DNA from: Odoribacter sp.
GTDB taxonomy: Bacteria; Bacteroidota; Bacteroidia; Bacteroidales; Prolixibacteraceae
Assembly: GCA_013824715.1 (NCBI GenBank)
Contig: PNOH01000018.1
Coordinates: 1 to 64,000 of the forward strand
DNA: 64,000 nt
Reading direction: 5' to 3'
In this document: one piece after another, positions 29,627 through 38,599 of the stretch
How positions within the stretch are numbered: position 1 is the stretch's first letter
Layout of the letters: each line of letters opens with the position of its first letter
Notes under the pieces: model-generated
Seen by the model: only the letters and a program-made list of their open reading frames with translations
What the model was told of the DNA's origin: nothing
The model's database searches: none
Position numbers and translations under genes: made by a program

Positions 29627-30979
29627 TTACTGAGACTGAACACTGAACACTTTTTGAGGTTCCCCGCTCATCGAAAAGTCAGCCGCTGAGGTGATTTTCA
29701 CATCAACGATTTTCCCCATCAGCGAATCATCATGGCGATCGAGCCGGACAATTAGTTTTCCCTCGGTAAGTCCGGAAGAAAAGCCTGTTTTGCGGTCGGT
29801 TCCGTTAATCAGAACACGCATAGTCTTGCCAACCAAAGTTTCATTGTATTCGCGTGAGTGAATTTTCAATACTTCAGAGGAACGATGCAAACGATCTTTC
29901 TTATCATCGGGTGCAACTTCGTTTTCCCAGCGGAAACTGGCAGCTCCCGGCCGTGGTGAATACATGGCTATGTAGGCCATGTTAAACCTGAATTCGTTCA
30001 TCGCGGCTACGGTATTCCGAAATTCGGCTTCGCCTTCGCCCGAAAAACCAACAATAATATCAGTAAATAAAGTGGCCTGAGGGATCAGTTCACGAATGTC
30101 TTCCACAATCCGACGGTATTTGTCCATTGAGTGGCGCCGGTTCATCTTGATCAGCACATGCTCGTCACCGCTCTGCATGGGCAGGTGAATTTGTTTGGCC
30201 AGGCAATCGTACTCGGCAATCACTTCAATTACTTCGCGGTTCATATCCTGCGGGTGCGGCGAGGTGAAATATACCCAAAATTCTTCTCCTGAAGATTTTC
30301 CAAACTCGCCAATCTGCCGCAGTAATTCAGAAAAATTGATTTCCTCGCCGTTTTTATCGAGTCCGTATGAATTTACATTTTGTCCTAAAAGAGTGATTGA
30401 TTTGTAGCCCTGATTCACCAAGTCGCGAACTTCCTCAACAATTTCCCCTGAAGGCCGTGAAACTTCCCGTCCACGGGTATAGGGAACTGCACAGAAGGTG
30501 CAAAACTTGTTACAGCCATTCTGGATCGGCACAAAGGCTTCGTAGGTTGACTGATATTTGGGCTTAATATGCCACATTTCGGAAATATGTTCGTTTTTTG
30601 GCATCACTGTTTGAGGAGTTTTCAGTCCGGCAGGTGTCACTACTCCGTATTCGCGAATCATATCCGGGAATTGGGACAATTCACTCATCTGAAAAATCAG
30701 GTCAAACGATTTCAGGAATTTTTCCTTATCGGCTGGTAAAATACAACCTGAAACAAAAGTCACAAGGTTTCGGTTGTTTTTCCATCTGTTCCATTTGGCA
30801 ATTTTATTATAAACCTTGTCGATGGGTTTTTGCCTGACAGAACAAGCCAGCATACCAAGCAAATTGGCTTCTTCCTCATGTTCAGTATGCATATAGCCCA
30901 TACTTTCGAGCACGGAACTAACCCGCTCGCTGTCGGAAAGGTTCATTTGGCAACCCAATGTTATCAGGTGGTATTTCAT
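29627..30979 (-). CDS. miaB: tRNA i6A37 methylthiotransferase MiaB family
   Basis: 'ITLGCQMNLSDSERV', 'GCNKFCTFCAVPYTRGREVSRP', 'TLLGQNVNSYG'. Confidence 0.85.
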   Translation of the reverse strand: MKYHLITLGCQMNLSDSERVSSVLESMGYMHTEHEEEANLLGMLACSVRQKPIDKVYNKIAKWNRWKNNRNLVTFVSGCILPADKEKFLKSFDLIFQMSELSQFPDMIREYGVVTPAGLKTPQTVMPKNEHISEMWHIKPKYQSTYEAFVPIQNGCNKFCTFCAVPYTRGREVSRPSGEIVEEVRDLVNQGYKSITLLGQNVNSYGLDKNGEEINFSELLRQIGEFGKSSGEEFWVYFTSPHPQDMNREVIEVIAEYDCLAKQIHLPMQSGDEHVLIKMNRRHSMDKYRRIVEDIRELIPQATLFTDIIVGFSGEGEAEFRNTVAAMNEFRFNMAYIAMYSPRPGAASFRWENEVAPDDKKDRLHRSSEVLKIHSREYNETLVGKTMRVLINGTDRKTGFSSGLTEGKLIVRLDRHDDSLMGKIVDVKITSAADFSMSGEPQKVFSVQSQ

Positions 30980-31069
30980 TTTTCTATTATTGATTGATAA
31001 TTGATGAATGATGATTTATTCACCTTTTTGCATTCTGCCAGATGTTTGCAGCTAGCGGCTGGCCGCTGG

Positions 31070-31747
31070 CTAAAAATAAACTTCGCAGTGAATCTGATCA
31101 CGTTCAAAACCCATCTCCTTCAGGATTTCCAGTGCATCAAAAATCATATCGCTGTTACCGCAAAGGTAGAACTGCGTTTCGGCTGCAAATGTACAATTTT
31201 TCAGGTACCCCGTTAACCGCCCGTGATAAGTTCCTTTCGTGTCGCGGCTTGAGCAAAGTATATAACGGTCGCCGGGATATTCATTTCGGTCGTAAGCTTC
31301 AGTTGTATAGCGAACACCGTGAATCAAGGTATAATCAATTTCAGGATAGGTACGGGCTAAACTGCGGAACGGTGCAATGCCCGTACCACTGGCAATAAAT
31401 ACAAACTTTCCGGTTTCGGCAACTTTAGCGTCTATCCCAAAATTCCCGAATGGACCATGAATCTCAACCAGGTCACCAACTTTCAGCTTTCTGAGTTTGG
31501 GAGTGAAATAGCCATTATTTACTTCTTTAACCAGCACTTCCAGATGATCGTCGTTAATTCCGCTGTAAATCGAGTACTCCCTGCTTTGGTAATCACCGTA
31601 TATGCCCAACGAAATGTGCTGGCCGGCTTTAAAGGCAAAGCGTGCTTTTGGTAATATCAGCGAAAATGTTTCCCCGGTAAGTTGTCTGATCTCTTCAACT
31701 TTGTAAAAACTTTCGTCAATCTTTATATCGTACTTAATTAGACTCAT
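31070..31747 (-). CDS. FAD/NAD(P)-binding ferredoxin reductase-type oxidoreductase
   Basis: 'SREYSIYSG', 'GTGIAPFRSL', C-terminal 'CGNSDMIFDALEILKEMGF'. Confidence 0.82.
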   Translation of the reverse strand: MSLIKYDIKIDESFYKVEEIRQLTGETFSLILPKARFAFKAGQHISLGIYGDYQSREYSIYSGINDDHLEVLVKEVNNGYFTPKLRKLKVGDLVEIHGPFGNFGIDAKVAETGKFVFIASGTGIAPFRSLARTYPEIDYTLIHGVRYTTEAYDRNEYPGDRYILCSSRDTKGTYHGRLTGYLKNCTFAAETQFYLCGNSDMIFDALEILKEMGFERDQIHCEVYF

Positions 31748-31965
31748 CATGGCTACATAAATTTGGGACTGCAAAAATAATCATTAATTTAATATTCAGA
31801 CACAACTGTCTTTTATTTTAAAGCTTTAGTTAAGAAACCTATGTCAACAGGTTTTGTTTGATTTTTTTAACAAAAAATAAGAAAAAAATGTAAATATTAT
31901 GACAAAACCGGACAATTTAATCGTCATGATTCCGTAATTTTGAATGAAAGCCAAAAAACAGAAAC

Positions 31966-32469
31966 ATGAAGACCATCATTATTTACACCTCATCAAACGG
32001 TTGCACAGAAAGAGCGGTTAAGGAGTTATCGCAAAAACTTTCAGGAGAAGTTGAGACTATTGACCTGATGCATCATCACTCTCCACCGCTGGAGGAATAT
32101 AACCGTATTATTATCGGGGGATCAATACACAGCGGAAAAATTCAACAACGAATCAACTATTTTTGCCTGACACACATGCACGTTTTCAGGACAAAAGAGA
32201 TAGGTTTGTTTATTTGCTGTTCGCACGAACCCGAAATAGCACGTGAAGCCATCGAAAACGCATTCCCTGAAGAACTGCACCAAATGGCCAAAACTGAAGC
32301 TATTTTCAGCGGAAAGATCAATCTGGACGAAATGAATATCGTAAAAAGGATTTTGGTCAAAAAAATCGCCCTTGTTCGTGAACATGTTTCAAGTCTTGAT
32401 TCTGAAATTATAGACCGGTTTGCAGTCCGGATGGAGAAAACCTACCATCCGTTTATGTTTCTGGTCTGA
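31966..32469 (+). CDS. Flavodoxin-domain protein (HemG/protoporphyrinogen oxidase-like)
   Basis: 'IIIYTSSNGCTERAVKELS', 'IIIGGSIHSGKIQ' flavodoxin P-loop/FMN motifs. Confidence 0.75.
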   Translation: MKTIIIYTSSNGCTERAVKELSQKLSGEVETIDLMHHHSPPLEEYNRIIIGGSIHSGKIQQRINYFCLTHMHVFRTKEIGLFICCSHEPEIAREAIENAFPEELHQMAKTEAIFSGKINLDEMNIVKRILVKKIALVREHVSSLDSEIIDRFAVRMEKTYHPFMFLV

Positions 32470-33189
32470 TTAGAATTTCAGGTAAAACTCTCTGGTCAAT
32501 TCCTTATACGCCGGGGTATAATCGTGATGCTTTTCAAATTCAATCATCAGGGTTTCTTCCTGAATCATGCATTCCTCCCAGGCCAATTCAATCAATATCC
32601 TGAAATCAGGTTTCAGTGGGTTGGGTTTTACCCGGCATAACCGCGAAATAAAAAGCTTGTTCAAAACGGCCAGTTCTTCGATCTCCGGAAGGCATTCAAT
32701 CGCTAGAACGAGGGCTATTCTTCCTTTTTCGGACAGCATATTCGCTGCTCCTGAAATCAAAACTTCCAAGGGTAACGAATCGGAATGACGGGCCTGAGCG
32801 CGTATTTCGAGCGGAGCTTTAATCCCATTCGAAAAAAACGGAGGATTACTCACAATAAGATCATATTTCCGACTGGTCTGTTGTGTAAATTCCTGAAACA
32901 ACCCTAACTCAACATGAATCCGTTCAAACCACTGAGATTGCTGAATATTCTGAACAGCCTCTGCAAAGGCTTCCGGATCAATTTCGATAGCATCAATTTG
33001 CGCCAGACTGTTTTTTTGTGCCATCATCAGTGCAATCAGCCCGGTGCCGGTGCCGATGTCCAGAATTCGTTCAGCATTTGAAACATCTGTCCATGCCCCA
33101 ATCAAGACACCATCCATCCCAACCTTCATGGCCGATTTTTCCTGAATAATCCGGAATTGTTTAAACTGGAAATAATTGTTTCGGGGCAT
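32470..33189 (-). CDS. tRNA1(Val) (adenine(37)-N6)-methyltransferase family
   Basis: 'FQFKQFRIIQEKSAMKVGMDGVLIGAW', 'ILDIGTGTGLIALMMAQ', 'IVSNPPFF'. Confidence 0.82.
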   Translation of the reverse strand: MPRNNYFQFKQFRIIQEKSAMKVGMDGVLIGAWTDVSNAERILDIGTGTGLIALMMAQKNSLAQIDAIEIDPEAFAEAVQNIQQSQWFERIHVELGLFQEFTQQTSRKYDLIVSNPPFFSNGIKAPLEIRAQARHSDSLPLEVLISGAANMLSEKGRIALVLAIECLPEIEELAVLNKLFISRLCRVKPNPLKPDFRILIELAWEECMIQEETLMIEFEKHHDYTPAYKELTREFYLKF

Positions 33190-33247
33190 AGGCAGTTATA
33201 TTTAAGTGACGGGGTGATTTTTTAGTCACCCCGTCACTTGATGATAG

Positions 33248-34543
33248 CTAAATAATCAGTAATGTTTTTCCTATGGCATCCCGAAGTTGGGAATCAACTT
33301 CAGTATGTCCGGCAAATTCGTTCCAATTACCAACTACTTCCGAAACCTGTCTGATAATAGCCGGAGCCTTTTTGACATTCATCTGACGGCCAACTTCAAG
33401 CAAATCGTCACGCGTAATTCCCTGCCGTTTCCCGTTGATGCTCAGCGCATGCTGGCTCACCCATGCACTTCCGGGGCGATAAGCGTGGCACATGTCGTAA
33501 GCCGGAGCCAGTTTCCATTCGCCAGATTGGTTCATCGTAAAAGCAAAATTTTTGGTATGGTCGTCACAATTTTGTGCCATCACATTGAAAACCATCCGGC
33601 GATACATCTGCTCAGCCTCCGGATACGTCAACCGCAACATGCGCATGGTTTGAAACAGTTGCTCGTAACTGTACGAGTAAATGTCGTTAAAGTCGTAGTG
33701 CATCATGGCGCAAAACGTTTGCACATGCAGCTTTTCGTTGTCGTGCAAACGATCAAACCTGCAGGTCAGGAAATGCGCCCTTCCGTGTTCTTCAAATAAG
33801 CGGCATTCCATCATTTCAATTCCGCAACCAACAGCCATCAGGTAATAAGCCATTTCTACCCTTCCATACCCTGAAGTCGTTCCGAACTGGCTGTCATCCA
33901 CACCGTCAAACTTCAGCAACCACTGCGAAAAACCCTTGGGGGCATCAGCCTGACCCGACCGGACTTCGCCGGTTTCAGGATTATAGGCAATTACCGCCTT
34001 CGCCCTTGCCCCACCAGCCGAAGTCCCGATTTTCAGGATATCAGAGAGCGCTTTTTGTTCATCATGTGAAAGATCGGTCTGGAAAAACTGTCGTCCTGAA
34101 AGAATTTGCTGAGCCACCTCCGCCAGACTACCAATCTCCACCTTCGTTGCCTGATTGGCTGATTTCGGAACTACCGGCTCAAACTCAAGCGCCCCCATCC
34201 CGCGTTTTCCTGTAAAACAAAGCATCTCAACCGGGTTCATACTTCCTGAAGGCCGTCCAACACGGGCCAGCCAGGCATTAATCAGCGCATTTCCGTAGCG
34301 GTCGGGCAAAACATCGGCAAGTAATCCGGGCAAGCCTTTATACGTGGAACTTCCGGCCAGTTCCGGGAACGAAAATATCTTTCCTCTGGCTGTACCAACA
34401 GGCATTTTTAACGGCGCCACATCGAGCTTCTGCTGAAGAAATGCGGGATCGAACTCAAAATCGGCAATGCCCGAGTCCTTATTCCAGTGAATGGCGCCCA
34501 CCCGCTTGTCCCAGATGTTTATGTACGCGTTTTCGATCATCAC
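33248..34543 (-). CDS. hipA: HipA family type II toxin kinase
   Basis: 'LPGLLADVLPDRYGNALINAWLARVGR', 'HFLTCRFDR', 'MAQNCDDHTKNFAFTM'. Confidence 0.88.
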   Translation of the reverse strand: MMIENAYINIWDKRVGAIHWNKDSGIADFEFDPAFLQQKLDVAPLKMPVGTARGKIFSFPELAGSSTYKGLPGLLADVLPDRYGNALINAWLARVGRPSGSMNPVEMLCFTGKRGMGALEFEPVVPKSANQATKVEIGSLAEVAQQILSGRQFFQTDLSHDEQKALSDILKIGTSAGGARAKAVIAYNPETGEVRSGQADAPKGFSQWLLKFDGVDDSQFGTTSGYGRVEMAYYLMAVGCGIEMMECRLFEEHGRAHFLTCRFDRLHDNEKLHVQTFCAMMHYDFNDIYSYSYEQLFQTMRMLRLTYPEAEQMYRRMVFNVMAQNCDDHTKNFAFTMNQSGEWKLAPAYDMCHAYRPGSAWVSQHALSINGKRQGITRDDLLEVGRQMNVKKAPAIIRQVSEVVGNWNEFAGHTEVDSQLRDAIGKTLLII

Positions 34544-34890
34544 CAGTCGGGTAAAGGATAAGATTTTGGATCGTTTGTTTTTCTGCTACGCTTGCGTTTT
34601 TTCATCTCCATCTTAGCAAGGTACAATGGGCTTGCCTTTTCTTCAACCTGAAAAACTTTAAGAAAGGATATCTGATCAAGCACCCTCAAAATCTGGATCA
34701 ACGACAGCAGCGTACCACCACGTCCGTTTTCTATCTGACTTAGCGTACTCCGGTTGATCCCGGCTGCATCAGCCACCAGTTGCTGGTTTTTGTTTTGCCG
34801 GATACGTGATTGTTGAATGAATTGGCCAATCATAGCCTGCAAAGCTACATCGCTTGATTCACTCCATACACTGTTGGCTTTTTCCATCAT
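34540..34890 (-). CDS. hipB: HipB-like XRE antitoxin
   Basis: 'IRQNKNQQLVADAAGINRSTLSQIENGRGG' HTH; overlaps hipA start by 4 nt. Confidence 0.82.
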   Translation of the reverse strand: MMEKANSVWSESSDVALQAMIGQFIQQSRIRQNKNQQLVADAAGINRSTLSQIENGRGGTLLSLIQILRVLDQISFLKVFQVEEKASPLYLAKMEMKKRKRSRKTNDPKSYPLPDW

Positions 34891-35520
34891 TATCTTAGCT
34901 TTTAATTGTTACTGATGGTTTTTTCCAACAAATATAGTATTTATTTTTGAAGTAAAAAATAATTCAAATTAATTTCTACTATTTTGTCGGCTTTTTCCAT
35001 CATTAAATACCATTTATTGCATTATTGATGGTTTTTACCAACATTAATTATTGCATATTTTTTTGTCAGTTATTTTTATTACCGTCAATCATTTTTCATG
35101 TGTCGCCGCTATGCGGCTTTCCGAATGTTCTTTTGTAAATATCTCTACCATAATTTCACCGCTACGCGGCTATTAACTGCTTAATATGAAGTGCGTAGCA
35201 CTGAAAGTATGGTAGCAGAGGAACAGCAAATCAAAAATAAGCCGCGTAACGGTGATACAAAGGCTTTTTTTGTAGGCCAGCGCTATTCCGTCCGATAAGA
35301 AAAAACCTTATTTATTAAAGCATCTTAGTAGGAATAGAAGGAGAAAGAAGCATTAACCTTATTAGCTTATTAACCTACAGGTATTAATAAGGTTGAATCC
35401 GGTGGTGATTATGATTTCTATTAAGAGGTTTCTAATTGGAACCCTGCGTTACAAAGGCAAACAAACAAACCATTGTTGCCGCTATCGCTCATATCAGTGA
35501 CAGACCAGTTAAATCCAGAT

Positions 35521-36444
35521 TTACCCTTGTTTCAATTCGCCAAGCGCTTTCTCAACACGTCCAAGGTAATTGTCAATTTGCTCTATATTTTCAAATCCGA
35601 CGATCATCATATTTACGGTTCCCAAACCTAATACAAAGCGCAAAGTGTTATCTATTTTTTCACTCTCATTGCTCAATTCGCCATTCCCAATTACTTTCAT
35701 TCCTATCACACCTTTTCCCGAATCATGCAATTGCTGAATAACCTGAACAACTTCTTCAGGCTCCGGCTTGTCCATGGCAATTCCATACGGATTGATCCGA
35801 ACATGAATGACATCTACCCACGGACTTTTAACCGCAGCTTTCATGGCTTCCAGCGAATGAACAGAAACGCCATGCGCCCTGATAATTCCCTTTGATTTCA
35901 AATTATCCAGAATATCCATTTGCCTTTTCTGGGAATCTGTCCAATCTGCATCTACCATACAATGTATTTGGACCAAATCTATATAATCAGTATTCAATTC
36001 TTTCCGGAAACGGTCAACAACGATATTGGCATCTGGTCGTTCCTTATCAGGAATTCCTCCGCTCCTAACCCAGATTTTTGAAGTGATGGTAAGCTCCTCA
36101 CGGTTCATGTGAGGCAAAACCTCAGCCATCATCCAATGTGTTCCGTATGTGTCGGCACAATCGAAATTACGAAATCCTTTATCGTACGCATACCTTAACA
36201 ATGCCAGGCTTTTATCTTTTTCCTGTTTGGTGAGAAATGAACCACGGTTGGTAGCATGAACACCCGTTCCAACACCCAGCAAAGTAGTTTCAATCCCTGA
36301 ATTTCCAAGTTTGATTTTTTGTAATGGATTTAAAGAAGTACTTTGAATTAAACCTGCATAGAGTGGATTCGAAAATAAAACGTGTGCTGTTCCAAGCGAA
36401 AGAGCAGTAAGAAATTTCCTTCGGTTTAGATTTAGTTTTTCCAT
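35521..36444 (-). CDS. Aldo/keto reductase
   Basis: 'NFDCADTYGTHWMMAEVL', 'LVQIHCM', 'IRAHGVSVHS'. Confidence 0.85.
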   Translation of the reverse strand: MEKLNLNRRKFLTALSLGTAHVLFSNPLYAGLIQSTSLNPLQKIKLGNSGIETTLLGVGTGVHATNRGSFLTKQEKDKSLALLRYAYDKGFRNFDCADTYGTHWMMAEVLPHMNREELTITSKIWVRSGGIPDKERPDANIVVDRFRKELNTDYIDLVQIHCMVDADWTDSQKRQMDILDNLKSKGIIRAHGVSVHSLEAMKAAVKSPWVDVIHVRINPYGIAMDKPEPEEVVQVIQQLHDSGKGVIGMKVIGNGELSNESEKIDNTLRFVLGLGTVNMMIVGFENIEQIDNYLGRVEKALGELKQG

Positions 36445-36585
36445 GACAATTAATTTGTATCCAAATAAATTAGTATAACTCCTGGCTATTGTATTTGTTC
36501 AAAATATGGAAGGTAGATTTGGGTGTTGGGTGCGTTATAAACGCAAAACAGATAAGCCCTTATTGCCGATTTGCACAAACGAGTA

Positions 36586-37044
36586 CTAGTGCAAGTCATT
36601 TAATTTATTGAGACGCTCTTTTGCACGATTTACAACATCGTTTCCAAAAGCATTCGGGTAATCAACTATAACTTGTTCAAAGGTCAACTTTTCAAGTCTC
36701 ATTTCAACAAGTATTTTATATCCCTGAGGATCAACATCCCTATTTACCGCTCTTTCTGCTGCACCAATAATTCCATATTTTCTCACCATTTGCCAAGTTC
36801 TACTGGCACGTGTCTTTTTACCATTCTTTTTCGACAGAACGTCTTCATAAGCATATAGAACTTTGTATAATTCTGTTTCCACATAAGTATTACTGGGATG
36901 TGATTTTGCACGCAATTCAATAGCTCGAAGACGAGCTTGGTTTGCAAGTTCAGTATATATATCCACGAACTTCATACATTCCTCAGGGGACTCCAGTCTT
37001 TTAATTATCTCATTCATTTTAATATTATTTAAGGTTGATGACAA
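36586..37044 (-). CDS. Hypothetical protein
   Basis: Intact 152-aa ORF; no family recognised with confidence. Confidence 0.5.
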   Translation of the reverse strand: MSSTLNNIKMNEIIKRLESPEECMKFVDIYTELANQARLRAIELRAKSHPSNTYVETELYKVLYAYEDVLSKKNGKKTRASRTWQMVRKYGIIGAAERAVNRDVDPQGYKILVEMRLEKLTFEQVIVDYPNAFGNDVVNRAKERLNKLNDLH

Positions 37045-37387
37045 TTAATGCTAATCTGCACTGCCCTTCCACTCTTTAAAACATTTGCCAAATGCAACAC
37101 ACCCCATGTTCAGTAAATACATAAGGCAGAGAACCGCCAAGATGCTGTTTGGAAGGTATCGCATTTTGCGATACCATGATTTCAGCTTCTTCGCTTGTTA
37201 ATCGGAACATAAAATGCACAGGAAACTTTTCTATAATTCTTTTTACCTGTTCCCACAAGCGGATAGCCTTGACATCAAAAAGCCCTGCTAAATCACTGTC
37301 AAGCATTACTTTCTGACCTCGGATCAAGTATATTTTATTCATTAATACCTCATCGGGGATGGCAATACTTTCTATTTGGTCGCTCAT
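37029..37387 (-). pseudogene. Truncated/frameshifted ORF6N-domain protein
   Basis: ORF6N motif 'IYLIRGQKVMLDSDLAGLFDVKAIRLWEQVKR..FPVHFMFRLT..E...MVSQNA'; the frame changes after 'FTEHGV' and the other frame continues 'LHLANVLKSGRAVQISI'. Confidence 0.75.
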
Positions 37388-37452
37388 GGTAATTTACTTT
37401 TAGTTGCATAACTTATTCTAATATTCAAGACTACAACCTTCAGGATTCCCCA

Positions 37453-37943
37453 TCACCCGCCCCAATTTTCCCTGTCCAAACTTCGGTACTGAATAGCTTC
37501 AGACAAGTGGTGGCTTTCAACCCGATCATTACCTTCCAGATCGGCAATGGTTCGCGAAACTTTTAAAATACGGTCGTAGGCACGGGCCGATAACCCGAGT
37601 TTTTCCATGGCATTCTTCAGCAAACTACTGCTGGCTTCATCTAAATCAACATGTTGACGGATCATTTTCGAAGACATCTGGGCATTGCAAAAAACTCCAT
37701 CACTCTTAGCAAACCGGTGCGACTGAATTTCCCGGGCCTTAATTACCCGTTCGCGAATGTCTGTGCTTGGTTCGGTAGCGACTTGTTCCGACAATTTTTT
37801 GAAGGGCACGGGCACAACTTCCAAATGGATATCTATACGGTCGAGCAACGGACCTGAAATTTTATTGAGGTACTTGGCGACCACACCGGGCCCGCAAACA
37901 CATTCCTTGGTCGGGTGGTTGTAATAGCCGCACGGACATAGTT
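37453..37943 (-). pseudogene. C-terminal fragment of YifB/ComM Mg-chelatase-like AAA protein, interrupted by the island
   Basis: 'CPCGYYNHPTKECVC....YLNKISGPLLDRIDIHLEV' and C-terminal arm; normal upstream '(A)AMNP' replaced by 'RWATKL'. Confidence 0.85.
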
Positions 37944-37946
37944 TCG

Positions 37947-38375
37947 TTGCCCATCTGCAATATCCAATTAAAAGCAAAGAAACCAATAAACAAAGCCTAT
38001 CCCAAAGAACTCATAACCTACGGAGACCACCTTCGAACCAAACGTCTTGATTTAAACTTAAGCCAACCCCAAGTTGCTAAAATAATCAATGTCACAACCG
38101 ATTCAATTACTAACTGGGAATTAAATAGATCAGAACCAAGCATATCTCAAGTTCCCAAAATCATTTCATTTCTTGGATATACACCAGAAATGAATGAACT
38201 CCCTATAAAGAAATACAGAATTGAAAAAGGAATATCTCAGAAAGAATTAGCCAAAATCTTAGAAATTGACCCGACAACCTTATCGAGAATTGAGAGAGCA
38301 GAAGGAAGTAGAATTAGTAATAAAATAAAAGTGAGATTAAATGAATTATTAGAATCCACCTATCGGCCTTGTTGA
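37947..38375 (+). CDS. XRE-family protein with two HTH domains
   Basis: 'GDHLRTKRLDLNLSQPQVAKIINVTTDSITNWELNRSEPS' and 'GISQKELAKILEIDPTTLSRIERAEG'; TTG start 9 nt from the yifB junction. Confidence 0.75.
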   Translation: MPICNIQLKAKKPINKAYPKELITYGDHLRTKRLDLNLSQPQVAKIINVTTDSITNWELNRSEPSISQVPKIISFLGYTPEMNELPIKKYRIEKGISQKELAKILEIDPTTLSRIERAEGSRISNKIKVRLNELLESTYRPC

Positions 38376-38599
38376 ACCTCTTTGTTTACTATTCAACTCA
38401 TAATATTCAAGTTTTTACTTAATTTTGAACATGATTAAAGATATTTCGAAAATTCAATATAAATTACTGATATTTAATCACTATAATATTTTAATTAAAA
38501 AGTCAAAAAAGAGAAAGCACTATAAATTCTCCGCTATTCCATAGTTGTGCACAAGTATAAAATCTCACAGAATCAGCATTGACACTAAAAAATATAAAA

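Noticed and set aside
33287-33799. 170-aa plus-strand ORF opposite hipA
   Set aside because: Shadow ORF; hipA motifs on the minus strand are clear.
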